Assembly (NCBI GenBank): GCA_950295325.1
Contig: OX485806.1
Span: forward strand, 47,487,169-47,551,168
Direction: 5' to 3'
Length of the DNA stretch: 64,000 nucleotides
DNA from: Polytrichum commune
Taxonomy: Eukaryota > Streptophyta > Polytrichopsida > Polytrichales > Polytrichaceae
Shown here: one piece after another, positions 1 to 13,816 of the stretch
Layout of the letters: every line of letters begins with the position of its first letter
Position numbering within the stretch: position 1 is the stretch's first letter
Made by a program: the position numbers and the translations under genes
Notes under the pieces: model-generated
What the model was told of the DNA's origin: nothing
Database searches by the model: none
The model's input: only the letters and a program-made list of their open reading frames with translations

Positions 1-1534
1 TAAGAGGGGGAGCAGGGCAGGCTTGGGAGGAAGACCGTTATCGTTGCTGGATTTCCAGCCAAAGGGAAGGGGGTTTGGAAGGAAGTTGGAATCGACCTCA
101 TTCTCTCTTTCTCTCGCCAACCGAACTCCAGGAGGGAGTTGCAGTCGCAGTGGGTCGGGGCCCTGAGAAATGTCGTAATTTTGAAGTTGCCTTAGCTGCC
201 CTGGCCAGCAAGATGCTAGGGGGCTTGGCGACAAGAGACGACAATGTTAATCCTTGGCTGAGTGGACAAGGGATTTAGACATAGGAAGTGAGCACAAAAG
301 GAGATTTGGATCTGAAGGGCATTGCCACAGGTTGTGGAAGCTTGGCTTGAGGAGCTTACTCGGTGTGTAAATCACTCATGAAGCAGGGGAACGAGCCGGC
401 GTATCTATGGGGGCGCTGGGTCCTAGAATGATAATGAGAGCTCTCAATGGGGAGATGAGTCGAGCAACTGCACAAGGCAGGTGAATCTCGGAGAAGAGTA
501 TTCGAGCTTGCGGAAAACGAGGAAGAATTTGCACTTGAACTACGACCCAGGGACCTGCAAAGGGAGATTTAGTGCCAACAATCGAGCAAGGTAAGCTGTT
601 TGCATTACTGGGAAGGGAATGTGTGTATGAGCTCCAGCACATTCTGCAACAGAAAGAAGGTGGAGGTTTACTGTTCCAAGGGACACGAGATAGAAAAGTG
701 GAGCTGCAACATTGATAATGTTATTCCGATTGGGAGTAGTCAGAGGAAGAAGAATCCAGAGGGCATTTATGCACTAGCCATTCAATTCTATTTGAATTTT
801 GCTGACCCAGTTGACTTAGTAGCGATGAAATTGGAGTTGCCATTGTCATGAGGTGGCCAACTGTAGCCGCAGCTAGTTATGGAAGGCCGGAGTTTACCGA
901 GTGGCGCAGCAGAGTAGCTGCATTAGCATGAAGGGGAAATTGTAGTTGCTTGTTGAAGGAGCGTTCTGCCATAGGCAAGAGGCTTAATGCGGGGATGATG
1001 TTGGTTTACGGTGGTCGAAGGGCCTGAGAGGCAGCCGGAACAGGGTGCAGCTACTGCCAAAGTTATGGGAGCAGCTCATCCAAGCTGGAACAGGGGACGG
1101 TGGTGAACTGATGGCGCCAAGGGATAGGCATTAGTGGACTTGGGAATTAGGATCAGTGAGGTTGGAGAATTAGTGAAGAGGGTTGGGTGTAACCCAATTA
1201 GTAATTAGTAAGAAGGGTAGCTTGGGCGACCGTGTAATTAGGCGTTGGCCTTAACTCAAACTCAACATTATTCAATGTAGTAGGGTTTAGGGTTTTAAGT
1301 GTGGTGTGTAGAAGACATGATAGATGATTGTGTGTATGGCAATGATCACAAGGGCATAGAGTATTTCTCAATACTTGAACATGTGTTATTTGAATAAAAG
1401 TTGTGTGTTTGATATTTACATTATTGGAGTATTGGAAGCGGAGTGGCAAAGCTAAGTAAGGTCAAGCGATCACATGTGAGCCTTAGGCTCTCACCCAGAC
1501 TATGACGCACAAGGGTGGGAGTTTAGGGCTAACA
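1..1534 (+). repeat. LTR-like dispersed repeat, copy 1 (3' part; begins before the window)
   Basis: The last ~60 bases (about 1474-1534) share a block with two inverted copies ending near 47474 and 62130: a TGTGAG/CTCTCAC stretch, then GACTA-GACGC, AAGGG and GGGAGTTTA, closing in CTAACA. A CA end fits an LTR terminus. Bases 1-1440 are GC-richer than the neighbouring DNA and hold only short open frames with no recognisable domain; that they belong to the same LTR is inferred from the length of the other copies (~1.8 kb) and was not aligned base by base. No primer-binding site is obvious just after 1534. Confidence 0.45.
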
Positions 1535-1706
1535 CAAGCACCTCACTCGAGAGGTGGATTTTCTCCTATTTCTCATGTAAATCTTCTTGAAGCACTTTTA
1601 TGACGCCATCTTCACCATGGACAGGTTTTGAAGAGGCCGCCCGAGCAAAAAATTGTTTGTCTGCCCGCTAAACTACCCATGGTTTATCAAACCACACCTT
1701 AAGTTT

Positions 1707-4700
1707 TCATGCAGCTTGTGGATTTGATGCCATGTTCAAAGTAGTAAGCATCTTTAGTCTTTTCTTTAAGGCTTCCACAATGTCCCCATTAGTTGACACA
1801 AAAATATAGTCTACAAGGTTAGGTTTCCTATCCTCTTCCCCCAATTTATGCAACTTTGCCCAAATGTTGTTCAATTTGTTGTGTGCCCTCGCAAACTTAA
1901 TCCCATTCTCTCCATATTCAATGTTCAGTAAGTTATTAATAATATTTGTACAACCCACCAATTTATGACAATCATATGCCTTCTCCATGCCTACCATACC
2001 CCCAACCTTTGAGAAAAATATCTCGCACGAGTCACTACCAGTCAAGTGAAATGGCACACTCAAGTGAGGATATTTGTCACAAAAATGGCAAACAAACATA
2101 ACAATGAAATGACACAACATTTGTATATCCCAAAAACATTGTTGACTAATAAAGTTCATTTCTGGATCCACATAATTAGTATTCAATAAAACCCCATGGT
2201 TGTCGTGCCTCATTTGTAATTTCTAGTTTCCAAAACAAATGAGACCTTGCCTCCTTTGACAATTTGAACGCGAAGGTCGTGATCGGGGGAAAAAAATATC
2301 AATATAATCAGCACATATCTCTAGGTACATCTCAATTCCAAGTGTGTTTCATGGTGCAAATCAATAGACACACGAAGGGACCGCAAGCAATCTCAATTTT
2401 TTTGCAAGCATAACCTTTGTGCACTAGCCCAATTCTACCAATCTTTTTTTATCATAATCCTCTTGTAATAAGCTATGTTGATCCACTATGAAGTGCCTGA
2501 ACACTTGGCAAATCTATTGGTGAAGGGCCACATCACCCCCTAATCTCAAAGTACGGACATTGCTATCGATGGGATTCAGCAATTTCTTATCATTTTGTAT
2601 ATAGACATGGTCATTCATTGATGAAATGAAAACCCAACCCTCCCAATATACACTTAACATTGCCCCCTAGAAACCTCTATAATCTAAAAACATTCATTGC
2701 CTTCTATGGGAGTCTCTATCACTAGCATGTCCTATAATCGGATCCATAGCCACATAGCAATGTTTTATCTACAACCCATCCATTCTATCCCATTGTTGTC
2801 TAACCCAACTCCATCAAAACAACCGCAAGTATAACAAACAACCAACATTAATCGAGGGAGTTTATCATGCATGGGGTCTACAAAAATTACTCTCGCAAAC
2901 CCCCTAACCTTGTCCAGCCTAAACAAATCTACCATTTTGTTGTAACCTACTTCACCAACTCTAATAGTGGGTTTATAATGAGGTATACAACTATATCCCC
3001 TTTTTAGCCCTTAAAAACCCACCATAGTATCCCACCTTGCCTCCCAAGAAACCCTCCTTCTCACCTAGGTTTTGTCCTCAACAAGTATAACCATGATGGG
3101 GCCACTTCTTCCATGCACAATTTTAGCATCCCATATTGGCAATTGATTTAAAGATTTCCGCATGTGAACCCGATATGAACTGTAGATTTTTTCTACACTC
3201 CTTTTCAAATTTTGTAGTTAATGTCATAACTAGGTCCAGCAAAATTGAGGGCAAATAAACATAAAGATGTCAGCCCCCATAGATCCTCGTCACTTGTGAA
3301 AAACATTTTGTATATTTCCTGAAGCAATTCCCAAGACCCTTCATATTCAAGTTCCTTGCCACATCCTTCATGAAGTCCCACAGTCCTGCTTTGCCCCCAA
3401 ATATTCCTATCATATGGGAATTATTTATAGTGTCATAGAATTAAATCATAATATTATCTGATGACGCGCACTCTCATGCATCGTTGGTCTTCTAGCCTTA
3501 AATTGCACAATTCTTGTTCTAGCATGCCAAAAGTGTAGTTTTTCTAAATGATATTGTCTAGACAATTTTTTTTAATGTTTGGACACTTCATATATAGACA
3601 AATATCCTAATCAAATCCCTCTTGCAGTGGTTGTGTGGTCTTTCTTAACCAATGCATGGTCCTCTCTTCTAATTGCCATTTTGAAACCATTTTCAAGTGG
3701 GATCTGGGCACAAATAGGGGCAATCAAGTTTGGGAAAGCCTCAAAGGACACGGCCATGTGATTACACGTTCTAAGCCAAAATGTACCACTCACATGCACA
3801 ACAACACTATGGACTTCTACAACTACACAAAAATATGATTTTGAGTACCATTCAACACCAAATTGGGGGTCGTTAAGTAAAACGTTCACAACATAGGATT
3901 TACCCATGTATTCAATAGTTGGACCATGAAATCCGTAGCACATCAAACTAAACAATATGTTCCCATCAATTATTTGAGATGTACGTTCCAAGTTGTTTGA
4001 TAAAACTAACCTAAACCATGTGTGAAGGTCACCTTGATTAGAGTGAAAACTTGTTGTGGTGGACCTCTTTGGGTGTCTTAGGCGACCCGTCCTTGTTGGT
4101 TCCTTGAATAGTTGCTCTATTACCTCGACAATTTTTATGTGTTTTGGACCTTCGAGACAATTTCTAAGATTCACCTCAAGTGTCTTCCTTGGTGGGCAGA
4201 GGACCATCATGTCCCTACAATATTGGCATTTCACTTTAAACCAAATACACTCGGTATCCTATGCTACTAAATTTCCCAACACTATGAAGTTTTTATGCCA
4301 ATCTAAAAGAGCAATGCTCACCCCTTCTAGAATCTCTACACGCTCATTAATCAACCATTTATGATCTTTGGAGTTAGGGTAATTGGCCTTTCATTCTTGG
4401 CCTCAGACTAGGGATGGTCATCAAAATCAATGTTTTTGGCAGCACAAAAAATCCAAACATGAGTAGTGTTAAGAGTGTGAAATCTCCTTAAATTGTTGAA
4501 CAAATTGTCTATATGTGCTTTGGTGTGATTGTTGTTGCCACCCCTGCAATCTTTTTTGCATTCACTGCATCATAGTTTCACCACTACGTTGCCATTCGTG
4601 TTAAACATCTTCAACCACTACTCATGGTCAGACATGGCTACCTTCTTCGATTTTTCCCTTAATTTCTTTGCCCTCTCTAAATACTGATCCATGACATCAT

Positions 4701-5180
4701 TCAATATTAATATGGATCTGAGAGGGCTGTCAATAAAGTCGGCGAAGTCTGCATTTCCATTAACCCTAGACAATCTCTCAGGCAATAGTGTTAGATCCAT
4801 TTTTTTGCCTCCAACTTTGCTTGCTATGGCGTCTTCGGTTACCATAACAGGGGCGGCCTTGATAGTGGTGGCAGTGAATGACCCATTTCCCAATCGACGA
4901 CATTTGTTTCCATCATTTTCTCCTTCTCCAACCCGAATAATGTGCATTTTTTTAGAAAACCCATTTAGGTGCTCCAACTTCTTAAACACGCACCGTTTTT
5001 TTTTTGGCGTCCCAAAAATCAAAAAGCCATTTCAATGCATTATTGGTTTTCAATGCAATCCAAAGTGCATGTAGCGTCAATGCGCCTCCAATGTCCACCT
5101 TTTCAAAACACTTCAGATTTGCTCCCTCCCCCTCCAACGAATACAACATGATCGTATCAGGCAAAATCACAACCATACCT
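1707..5180 (-). pseudogene. Decayed transposon-type coding region
   Basis: Read on the minus strand, open blocks of coding character follow one another in shifting frames: 5176-4982, 5022-4618, 4234-3611 and 2213-1707, separated by stops and frameshifts. The last block (168 codons) has a Gly-Ser-Asp-Ser-Cys-Glu segment and a Lys-rich C-terminal half; the third has spaced Cys (CQYC near its start) and Trp/His-rich stretches. I do not recognise a named domain. The single orientation, the ~3.4 kb size and the advanced decay suggest a mobile-element protein rather than a host gene. It could instead be a relic host gene family; a translated search of the concatenated blocks would tell. Confidence 0.4.
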
Positions 5181-5279
5181 GAACCCTAAATTGCAAACTT
5201 TGCTTGCTTTTAAAATATAAGAGAGGCTATAACCAAACCATAAGAAAATTTGCAAAGGCCCACCTAACCACAAACATTC

Positions 5280-5830
5280 GAAAAAAACTAGAATCCTCAA
5301 ATGTTGTTGAAAACACGTAATTCTACATACACACTCGAGTGTGCATTAACATGGACAAGATTGTTAGCAAGGTTGGTTTGAAAAACACATAGAACTTTAC
5401 ACCCAAACCCTAGGACAATTTTCAATAGCCCACCTAAACAAAAAAATTGAAAAAAAAAAAAACCCCAACTGTTGTTGAAAACATTAAACTCTACATCCAA
5501 ATTCCAAAACAATTTGCAACAGCCCACCCACACAATAACATTGGAAAGGAACTAAGCCCTAACCCCATGTGTTGTTGACAACACAAAACTTTACACCCAA
5601 ACCCCCAAAATAATTTGCAATGGCCCACCCAAACAATAACACCGGTAAGGAACTAAATTTTAAACCCAACTATTGTTGAAATCATTGAACTATGCACCCA
5701 AAGCCCATGATGATTTGCAATGGCCCACCCAAATAATAACATTGGAAACAAACTAGAAACCCTAGGTGTTGTTGAAAACACTGAACTCTACACCCAAATC
5801 CCACGACGTTATAAGTTTAGCTTGTGGTGA
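5280..5830. repeat. ~95-bp tandem repeat array, about 5-6 diverged units
   Basis: The unit contains GTTGTTGAAAACAC, then AACTCTACACCCAAA, a CCCA-GA-AATTTGCAATGG-type segment, GCCCACCCAAACAATAACA and TTGGAAAGGAACTA. The GTTGTTGA(A) element recurs near 5300, 5473, 5569, 5673 and 5768, and the ACACCCAAA element near 5395, 5590 and 5690. Units are diverged by point changes and small indels. The array abuts the decayed coding region and may belong to the same element's flank. Confidence 0.7.
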
Positions 5831-8600
5831 CCCTTGTGCATGTTGGTCCTTGAGCACCTATCATGTTGCTCATTTTTCATCCTCTGTATAGAATTATAGT
5901 GCATGTTGCAAGAATTTAGGGTGTTTGCCTTAAGTGTTTCTCTCACCTTTCTTACATTAAATTAAATTAAATTAAAACTTTATAACTTATACTTATACAA
6001 AAGCTTGGACCTCTAATGTTAATGTTAAGCCTTTCCAAATTATAGATAAAAATAAGAGGCATGAACCACCCAACCTTGAGCCTCTTATACTTATAGGTAC
6101 TAGAAATTGAAGCTCCCCTTAACCACTCCTCAAGCATACAAACAACCAATTTTCCCTCCATGCCTTTGGGGTGGGTGAAATGTTCTTAACTAATGGTCAT
6201 TATTACGAGGTGAAAACATCGTGTAACATCATAATCCCAATTAATGAGTAATTTCCCTTGCCTTTTGGAACCGTTTGATTTCCCATAATGAAGTCCTTTA
6301 ATCTTGAAAATCATCGAGTTTGGTTGGAATTAATGATAGCAAAGGTAATTAATAAACAAATATGTGTTTCACACATCTTTGGCAATGCACAATACATGCG
6401 TGTTGGGATGTGGGTAGGGCGATGGGACTCATGGCCTCAACCAACAATGTCACGAGAACCAACTTATTACCCCCTATGTCCTACACAAGACCCGCCGGTT
6501 GCATGAGTTGGCAACGGTTGGTTTACCACAACACAATTAACACTTGTGGTTCATATAATGTAAGGAAGGCCATTCAATGTAATTTTTTGTTGTAAGCACT
6601 TGACATTCCTGTGATAGGTAATTGTTTTGGTTACATGTCATGTTATGGATAAATTTTTGCCATTCTTTTGATGCATTCAATTAAAAATTGATGCATTTAT
6701 TTTTTCTAGTATAATTATATAAAAATAAATCGTAAAAATTATGAAACAAATCTGAAAATGATAAAATTTCACAAACTAAGTAAGATATGTGTAGAAAAAT
6801 ATTTTGGAAAGGCCAAATTTTTGTATAGTATTTAAATATAAAATCTGCTATAGTTGTAATCTTAGACCTATAGAGCTTGTACACGCAATCAAAAACTTCA
6901 GATAATGCAAATTTTTTTCTCCTGAAATGAAATAGAAAGAAACTTCTAAAATTTCCATTGCATTTGCAGATCTCATAAATACTACAAAATGTTTGCAAGC
7001 TGGAATTTAATTCTAACAAATCAAAAGCCTCAAAAAGGTTTATTAGTTAATTAATAATAAACCTCTTTCAAGAAAAAACTTTACATGGAAGATGCATTTT
7101 TTGAGGGTTCAACAATTAATTTAAGACATAGACAATCCTTAATAAATTATAGTGAATGATAAATATCTCACCCTTAATTGACAAATTCAAAAGTCATATT
7201 AACGTAGATGGTGCTAAAACATGATTTTGATTCTTGGGCATAGATATCATTATTGATCTTAAATTTTTTAAGTGATCATCATTAGTTGACAATATATTCC
7301 AACACATTTTACCATGTCTTAAGGTGGATGTGCCTGATTTGAGTATTTCCACTAAGATATGAAACACGCAACAAGTGCAAGATGATTATCACATCTAAAT
7401 AGTGCATGTGGCCATTTGCCTCATGATTTTTGGACCTCATATGAATATCTTATTTATTTTCATTGTGAAGATGTTTGTGTTCATTTAAGTGGTTATAGGT
7501 CCCCCCAATTACATTGAATATTGAACCTATAGCGGTTATCATATTTTGAGCATGTAATCCAATATTTTTTAAACACATGTGTTTTTGGTGTTTGTTCCTT
7601 GATCCACACCTAACCACATATCATTCAAATATGGGTGTCATGATGGATTCTATTTTGGAATATCAAACATGTTTAGCTTATGTGAATCTTGAATGCAAAT
7701 GTTGAAGATCTCAATGTTTATTCATAGATGACCCATAACCATCATGGAAACCTGATATCAAGGTGGCAAATATTTTCATGTTCATACTTATAACTTGTTT
7801 GCACAAGATTTTGGGGTGTTGATTAAGGATGGAATCTCATCTTCTACCTTAATTCATGTGAAATGTAATTTATGTCCATCTTATTATTTAGATGAATGCA
7901 TGAATCATATATAAAATGAATTGTTTTCAAGTACATTCTAGACATTTGATGGTTTAAAATGTTTCCCTATTAATTTGAAATCAAATGTGACATGTATATA
8001 TATTTCATTAATGGTATTTTTTACATGCATCTTCATGATTACATGTCCATGACGGGTGGAAAAATTTCTTGCATTCCGTGCAGTGGATTCACGAATATTT
8101 TGATGGAAATTTGACATGTGACGGGTTAAAACGGGCACAAAAATCCCTAAGCTCATCTATTGGTGGCTAATGTTTGGATATTGAACTTATAAAATCCATT
8201 TTAGTCATGGGCCGGATTGAGGGCCGGTTTGAACTTTAAAAATTTGGTCCAACAAAATCACTCAGTTTCATCAAATCTATTCCAAGGGCTTCAATACCAG
8301 GGTTTGGTCCAAAACTTACTCATCCCATGTGGCATCTTAGTGGCACAATTTTGGCGCCAACTTGCGGACTTGTTTGAAGATACTAAAATGAGTATTTCTT
8401 TAGCCTAAACTCTAAACGTGTGTCGGATTGGGCTCATCATTGGATAATGAACATCTCTACTATTGATCCATGGAAGGTCGATTCTCTTCACTATCTTTTC
8501 CCCTCGAAAACATGACGAACTAAAAGCGGACCCCATCAAGTTTGGGCCTGCAAAAAGTTGATAAAGTTTGGCCGGTTGAGGATCGATAATGTACATAATC
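5831..8600. other. AT-rich intergenic region, no gene seen
   Basis: Only short, low-complexity open frames on either strand; none has a domain, a convincing start or splice-linked partners. Several poly-T and AT runs (6660-7140) look like old non-coding repeat sequence. Confidence 0.45.
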
Positions 8601-8631
8601 GGGCTGGTGCTCCAGCAGGACCCAAGCCGTG

Positions 8632-8637
8632 TATAAA
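8632..8637 (+). promoter_or_regulatory. Candidate TATA box of the RNase E gene
   Basis: TATAAA lies 144 bases before the only in-frame ATG (8781) of the first RNase E exon. A start site about 30 bases downstream would give a ~115-base leader. No other core element is clear; this is inferred from position alone. Confidence 0.35.
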
Positions 8638-8780
8638 CTGGGTGAAGAAGCAAGTAGGAGAAAGTGCTTGTCTATTCGTTACTTCTTCTCGTCGCTGGGG
8701 TTGGTAGTGGAGGAGTTAGGGTGTGGAAGGAGAGGCTCTCGAGGGCATGGCAGGTATCTGTTGCTACATTTTCTCATTCT

Positions 8781-10875
8781 ATGGCCTCAGCTCTTTCAAC
8801 AGGTGTGGCCATATCCCCTCCTGTATCTTGCTACGCCAGATTCCTCTACACTTCACCGTATCATTGTGTTTCTTGTTCGAGTGTCCGGTCATTTGTCAGG
8901 TGCAAACAGCATGGGATTGGAGTCTCCGGCAATAGACCTCACCATTGGACCATCCTGGCGAAGGTTGGAATAAGTGGAGGTGGTGGTACCAGGAACACGG
9001 AGCGTTGCCTGCATAAGTCTGCGAGGAAGCCGAAGAAGCTGGTGAGAAGGGTGGAGGTTGTGAGTGGCTCGTTATTATCTGGGAGCTTCTCTAAGGAAGC
9101 GAAAAACGATGAAAAATCTGGGAACGACAAACCCGAACGTCTTTCTGATGAAAGGACTGTGAATGATCAAACTCGAGCGCCGAGGAAGAAGTGGATTGGC
9201 AGGGCAGTTCAAGGGTTGGAGCCAGGGCCAAATTGTGTTATGGGTCCCTACGAGAGAGTAAAGACAGCTGAAGTGTACTTAAATTGCGAAATTAGCAACG
9301 ATGTGGAGGTAGAACTGAATCATAAAGAGAAAAACAACGTAATCATTAGTTTGTTGGAAGAACCAGTCAAGTATCGAAGTATGGGGCGTAGGGTTTCGTC
9401 TGCAAGGTCTGGAAGATCCTCCTTCGAAATAATTAGAAGATCGTTCAACAGCAGCAGCGACACGGAGTCTCCTACAATAACATACAATGTTAGCGAGTCA
9501 GAAGGAACCAAACCTAGTTCGACAATTGAAACTAATGACGAGGGGAGAGGTGAGGAGAAATCTCAGGTAATTCTGGAATCGGTTACCAATATAGAGAGAC
9601 ACACGAAAGAATTGCTGGTTTCCTCGCATATTCAAACGAATAAAATGAGTCACCATCTCAATGGTCAACAGGCAGTGACATCTACCTTTGTTACAGGTCT
9701 GGAGTCCAATTCTTTTGCCAAGGAGACCTTGGTGGATTCGAAAGTACATGACATCCTATCAAAATTGCGTTCAGAGAATAGTTTCATGGGGATTGGGCGG
9801 GACATGGCATGGAATCTACAACGGCCAATTGATTCCTGTGATTCTTTGTTTGGGAAATCGAGAAGAAGGCACACAGAGGTTAAGTGTGTCTCTTTGAAGA
9901 GCAAAAGAAGGAAGGAGTTCGGTGGGAGGAAAGTCGTTGGAGATGGAAAGGTGAAGAGAAGATTGCAGGACACTGAGGTATTGGGCCATCAAATGTTCAG
10001 GGGTGGTGTAGTTGAGAACAAGATCTCAGGTTGCTCTTTAACGTACGCAAGTAGTGCTAGGGGTGGACCTCTGGAGGGTTATATGTTTCGTGAAGGGAGT
10101 GGATCTTTGGGTTTAGATGAATGGGTGGAGGACGAGGATCAAGCGGACATCGAGGCAAGAGGCATAAGTCATGGAGGTGGTTCTACCAAGGACTCATATG
10201 AAAAATTTGGTGCTGAGGTGAAGAAGAGGGTGACAAGAACAAGGATAACGTCTGTAGATTCCGGGGCTATGGAGCAAAGTGCTACAAAAGACATCAAGGA
10301 CTCGAATCAAGCTGTCATGCCAATTGGACATATAAGTCTTAAGACTGAAACGGAAAGGTGGTATGAAGACGTTCTTTTGTTCGATTCCAAATTAGGCGTT
10401 AGACTGCACGTTAAAGATGAAGCTGGTTGGAGTGGTTCACGATTTCCTGCACCGTTGGAAAATGAAACTTCTGATAGTGCAGATGGGAGTGTGTTTCTAG
10501 CAAGAACAACAATCCAGAGTATTACAGATGACAGGGCATTAGTTCCTGCAGTAGACTGTGTAGGAGTCGATAGCCATGAACTCATTGGACTCAAAAAATG
10601 GTCAACGAATGGTGATGTACTTTTCATGTTGAAGAATGATGGTGTTGTCTTCAATTCTGAAGCTATTTGTAACGAGGCAAAGATACCTGAAGGGAAAGAT
10701 GTCGGGACTTTCTTGGGCAGCAGATTGGAGGAGGTGAAGACCACCGTGAAACTCCAGTTTCCTGCTCCTAATTGGGGCCCTCAGTGGTGGGAGACGATTC
10801 AATTGAGGTCACAAGTAACCATCTCCTTTCAGGACGTGGCCTGGAAGAACGAAGGCAGTGACACCCAAACACCAG
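8781..10875 (+). CDS. RNE: RNase E/G-like endoribonuclease, exon 1 (transit peptide and long N-terminal extension)
   Basis: First exon of the window's intact gene. ATG 8781 is the first ATG in a frame open from before 8664 to 10907. The first ~60 residues (MASALSTGVA..., rich in Ser, Ala, Cys, Arg and poor in acidic residues) look like a chloroplast transit peptide. The remaining ~640 residues are Ser/Lys/Glu-rich with basic clusters (KSKRRKEFGGRK) and no domain I can name; flowering-plant RNE carries a starch-binding-type domain here that I cannot see. The end is placed at a CAG/GTTTGG donor at 10875 because the phase (one base left over) joins exactly to the exon at 12326, forming an Ala codon. 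If this junction is wrong the frame stops at 10907. In plants RNE acts in the plastid on polycistronic transcript processing. Confidence 0.7.
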
Positions 10876-12325
10876 GTTTGGAACCATCCTCTACTTTAGT
10901 ATCCTAGTCAAGTGAAGGTGGACTGTTGTGCAGTTTTCATTTCTGCACGTCTTTAGCATGAATGAAGTAATGAAGTTGTAGCAACTTGTCATTGCACTCT
11001 CTTGTCTTCATGCAATCTTGAAATTGGTAGTCAACTGGTTGCAGAAAGGATACTTATTTTCATTTCTATTGATGAACATACTGCCTCATAAGTTACACCT
11101 AAGACCTCAGATGGACATTTAAATGACGGTACAACATCACACACCTTTATGTTACTTGTGCTATATGTGCTTCCTGAGAGTGCTGGATAAGATCTCTTGA
11201 CTAGATATTTCACTCATGCTTCACCTCTATATGTGAGTGTTATCTGATACACGATGCTTACAAGGATATTCCTGAGAGTGCTGGCCTCAGCATGGCTGAC
11301 TTTCCAACCATTTTGTAGATGCCACACATTAGTTGAGTATGGAGGCTCTGCTACAATGTGTTAATATAATGTAGGTATGCCAGTAGGAGGAATACTTTGA
11401 GGTCAAGGTTATTGTTTGTGGTAACGTCTTTCAATTACTTTTGCAGTTTGATACAAAGTCTTTATGCGAACTGTAATATCTTTTGGCTTCAATCAGTGCT
11501 TATGAAACTTAATCTCTTTCTTTCAAATTTTAACCTCAGTAGCATAGAGCTTGTTAAGCAATATTCTGAAAGGGGCAACTTTGAGATAGGTAGGTAGGTA
11601 CAGTTGTTATGTGGTCAGTAGGTACAACTTTTCCATGCAATTTGTGTGGGATATTATTTGGAGTCTTTCCATGCTGTGTTATGTTCTTTTGAAGAACACA
11701 CCAATTTTATGAATTACTCTTTATGTTCTATTCTGTGCATACTACCTATTTGCTATGTTTGTGAAATACGGATTTTGTAGTAAATATTCATAGCACCCTG
11801 TAACTTTGATGTGTAATCCACATGCAGAAATAGATTGTAGTTAGGTAAGAGGTGCTAAGGGAAGGAGGCTTATTGCAGAGTACATAACGTAAGGCACACA
11901 AGTTCTTCCAAACTGGAGGTTCTTTGTATTTATACATCCAGTGGGACATCATGCAAACCTGTGATCGCATAGTTATGGAGGTGTTTTGACACCTCATGAC
12001 CAATTGTCACTTTGTTTTGGTGGAATTTGTAAGAAGTTATGGTAGTCCAGGTTTACTCTAAGATGATGTCCCTGTGTTTACATAGGTTTACATGGGTCTT
12101 TGCCACTGCCTCACTGATGTATACAGATTTTTAAAGTTATAGACCTCTTTGGATTTCTGTTCCCAATTCTGTGAGATTATATGTGATTATTTATTTATTT
12201 ATTTTTAAATAATTTTTTAATTTTCAAGGTAGATAGCATAATGCAAAAACAAAGACGTAGAGAGTGCACTTGAATTGCACACCTGTCCCAATCTGTTGTT
12301 TGTGATGACACGTGTATAATTGCAG

Positions 12326-12495
12326 CAGAACTAATGAACCCAGGAGGGGTATCTAGCGAGAATCCTGCAAAACAGAAAGAAACAAGGAGGAGTCATCAAG
12401 ATGATGCAGGTTCACTCCTAAACACCCCACATGAAGGAGGTATTGGAAGCTATTGGCATGGGACACCTGACAAATCTGGAAAACGTGGTGTTCAG
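12326..12495 (+). CDS. RNE: RNase E/G-like endoribonuclease, exon 2
   Basis: Bounded by TGCAG at 12325 and a CAG/GTGCAT donor at 12496. The 57 codons (ELMNPGGVSS..., ending KRGVQ) are hydrophilic linker. Phase in (two bases) matches exon 1 and phase out (zero) matches exon 3, which is the main reason for calling this short exon. The preceding intron is about 1450 bases, the longest of the gene; it has no recognisable gene, only AT-rich sequence including an ATTT repeat near 12190. Confidence 0.7.
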
Positions 12496-12894
12496 GTGCA
12501 TGTTTGCAATTATGTCTAACTACTTTGTGAGTATGATCTTTGCAAGTCTGGTATCATTTATGTCTTGGATGGCCAAAATAATTGAAAATCGGGAGATATG
12601 AGGGCCAAAGGATGTGATTGTACCTCTTTGAAACATCTTTTTGCGAGGGATGATCTACATACATACTAATTAGTGTTGATAATCAGAATGAGGGAACATT
12701 CATATTTTTGACATACTCCTTAGTTCTGGTGATTAGGTGAATAGTTTTTCTTTCATTAATGAGAATTTCACGGCTGCTTGTGGTCATTTTTCTTCTTTCT
12801 ATGGTTAATCATTTTAGATACTTTTTGTCTTGGATACGCAATTTAGTCTACATTACAGTATCTTCAGCTAATTTAGTTGATGTCTGTACAACAG

Positions 12895-13816
12895 CCATGT
12901 GTAACTCAAAGTTCAAAAACAGAGTGCCATGAGGAATGGCTGAATGAAAAGCTGCGGCAGACACTCAATCTTACAGAGGAACCATGGATCCTGGAGGCCA
13001 TGCTCTCAGCACAACCAAGGCAGGTCCAATGTTTACACAAACAGAAAGGGTTTGAAGGGCCAGGAGTTCTGGAATCATCAATGGAGGGTTGTAGCAGAAT
13101 AGATTCCCCTGGCATGGGCTTTAAGGGAACAAAGAAAGAACCTGACATGGAGGTTGAGATATTGATTAACTCCTCTGAGTGTACAATGCAACGGATGGCT
13201 ATTCTTGAGGATAAAAAACTTGTGGAGTTCTCTATTGAACCTGTCAATACCAAAGTTCAAGTTGGTAATGTGTATTTAGGACGGGTGAAGCAGCTCCTAC
13301 CTGGTATGTCCGGGTTGTTTGTTGACATTGGGGGACCACGTCTAGCACTTCTCGACATTGCCCGGAATCAATATCCTTACACCTTTCCTCCTGTCTGGGT
13401 ATCTGAGAAGCAGTTGGATAGCTCAAATTATGATTTGTTTCCTCAGGGAGGTGATCTTGATCTGCATGAAGGAAAAGAAGAAACAGAATTATTTAACAAG
13501 GAAACCTCCCACAGGAATGAAACCAATGGGGATGTTCAAGACCATAAGCAATGGGAAAGTTCAGAAGATGGTCGTCAGAGAAATCTACCAACCTCCTGGA
13601 GCCCACTGGAGCAGCGTAATCCAATTACAGTGAATTTTGGGCGCAAATTCAGTAAATGGCGAAAAGTGGAAGAAGGAATGCCTATGATAGTACAAGTGAA
13701 GAAGGAGTCAATGGGGAAGAAAGGCCCTAGATTAACAGCTTTCCCTACTCTTGCAGGGAGATTTTGGGTTCTTGTACCTCGAGGAAGTACAGTAGGAGTC
13801 TCTGCTCGTATTACAG
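12895..13816 (+). CDS. RNE: RNase E/G-like endoribonuclease, exon 3 (S1 RNA-binding region with insertion)
   Basis: Starts after an ACAG acceptor at 12894 in phase zero and ends in phase one before GTATGCGC at 13817. Residues after MEVEILINSSECTMQRMA correspond to the start of the RNase E/G fold; NVYLGRVKQLLPGMSGLFVDIG is the S1 domain core that binds the single-stranded RNA substrate. The S1 domain is split by a ~90-residue acidic, Gln/Asn-rich insertion (about 13400-13640) before FGRKFSKWRKVEEGMPMIVQV resumes the fold; an insertion here is characteristic of plant RNase E. The linker motif TEEPWILEAM lies near the exon start. No stop or frameshift is seen. Confidence 0.88.
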
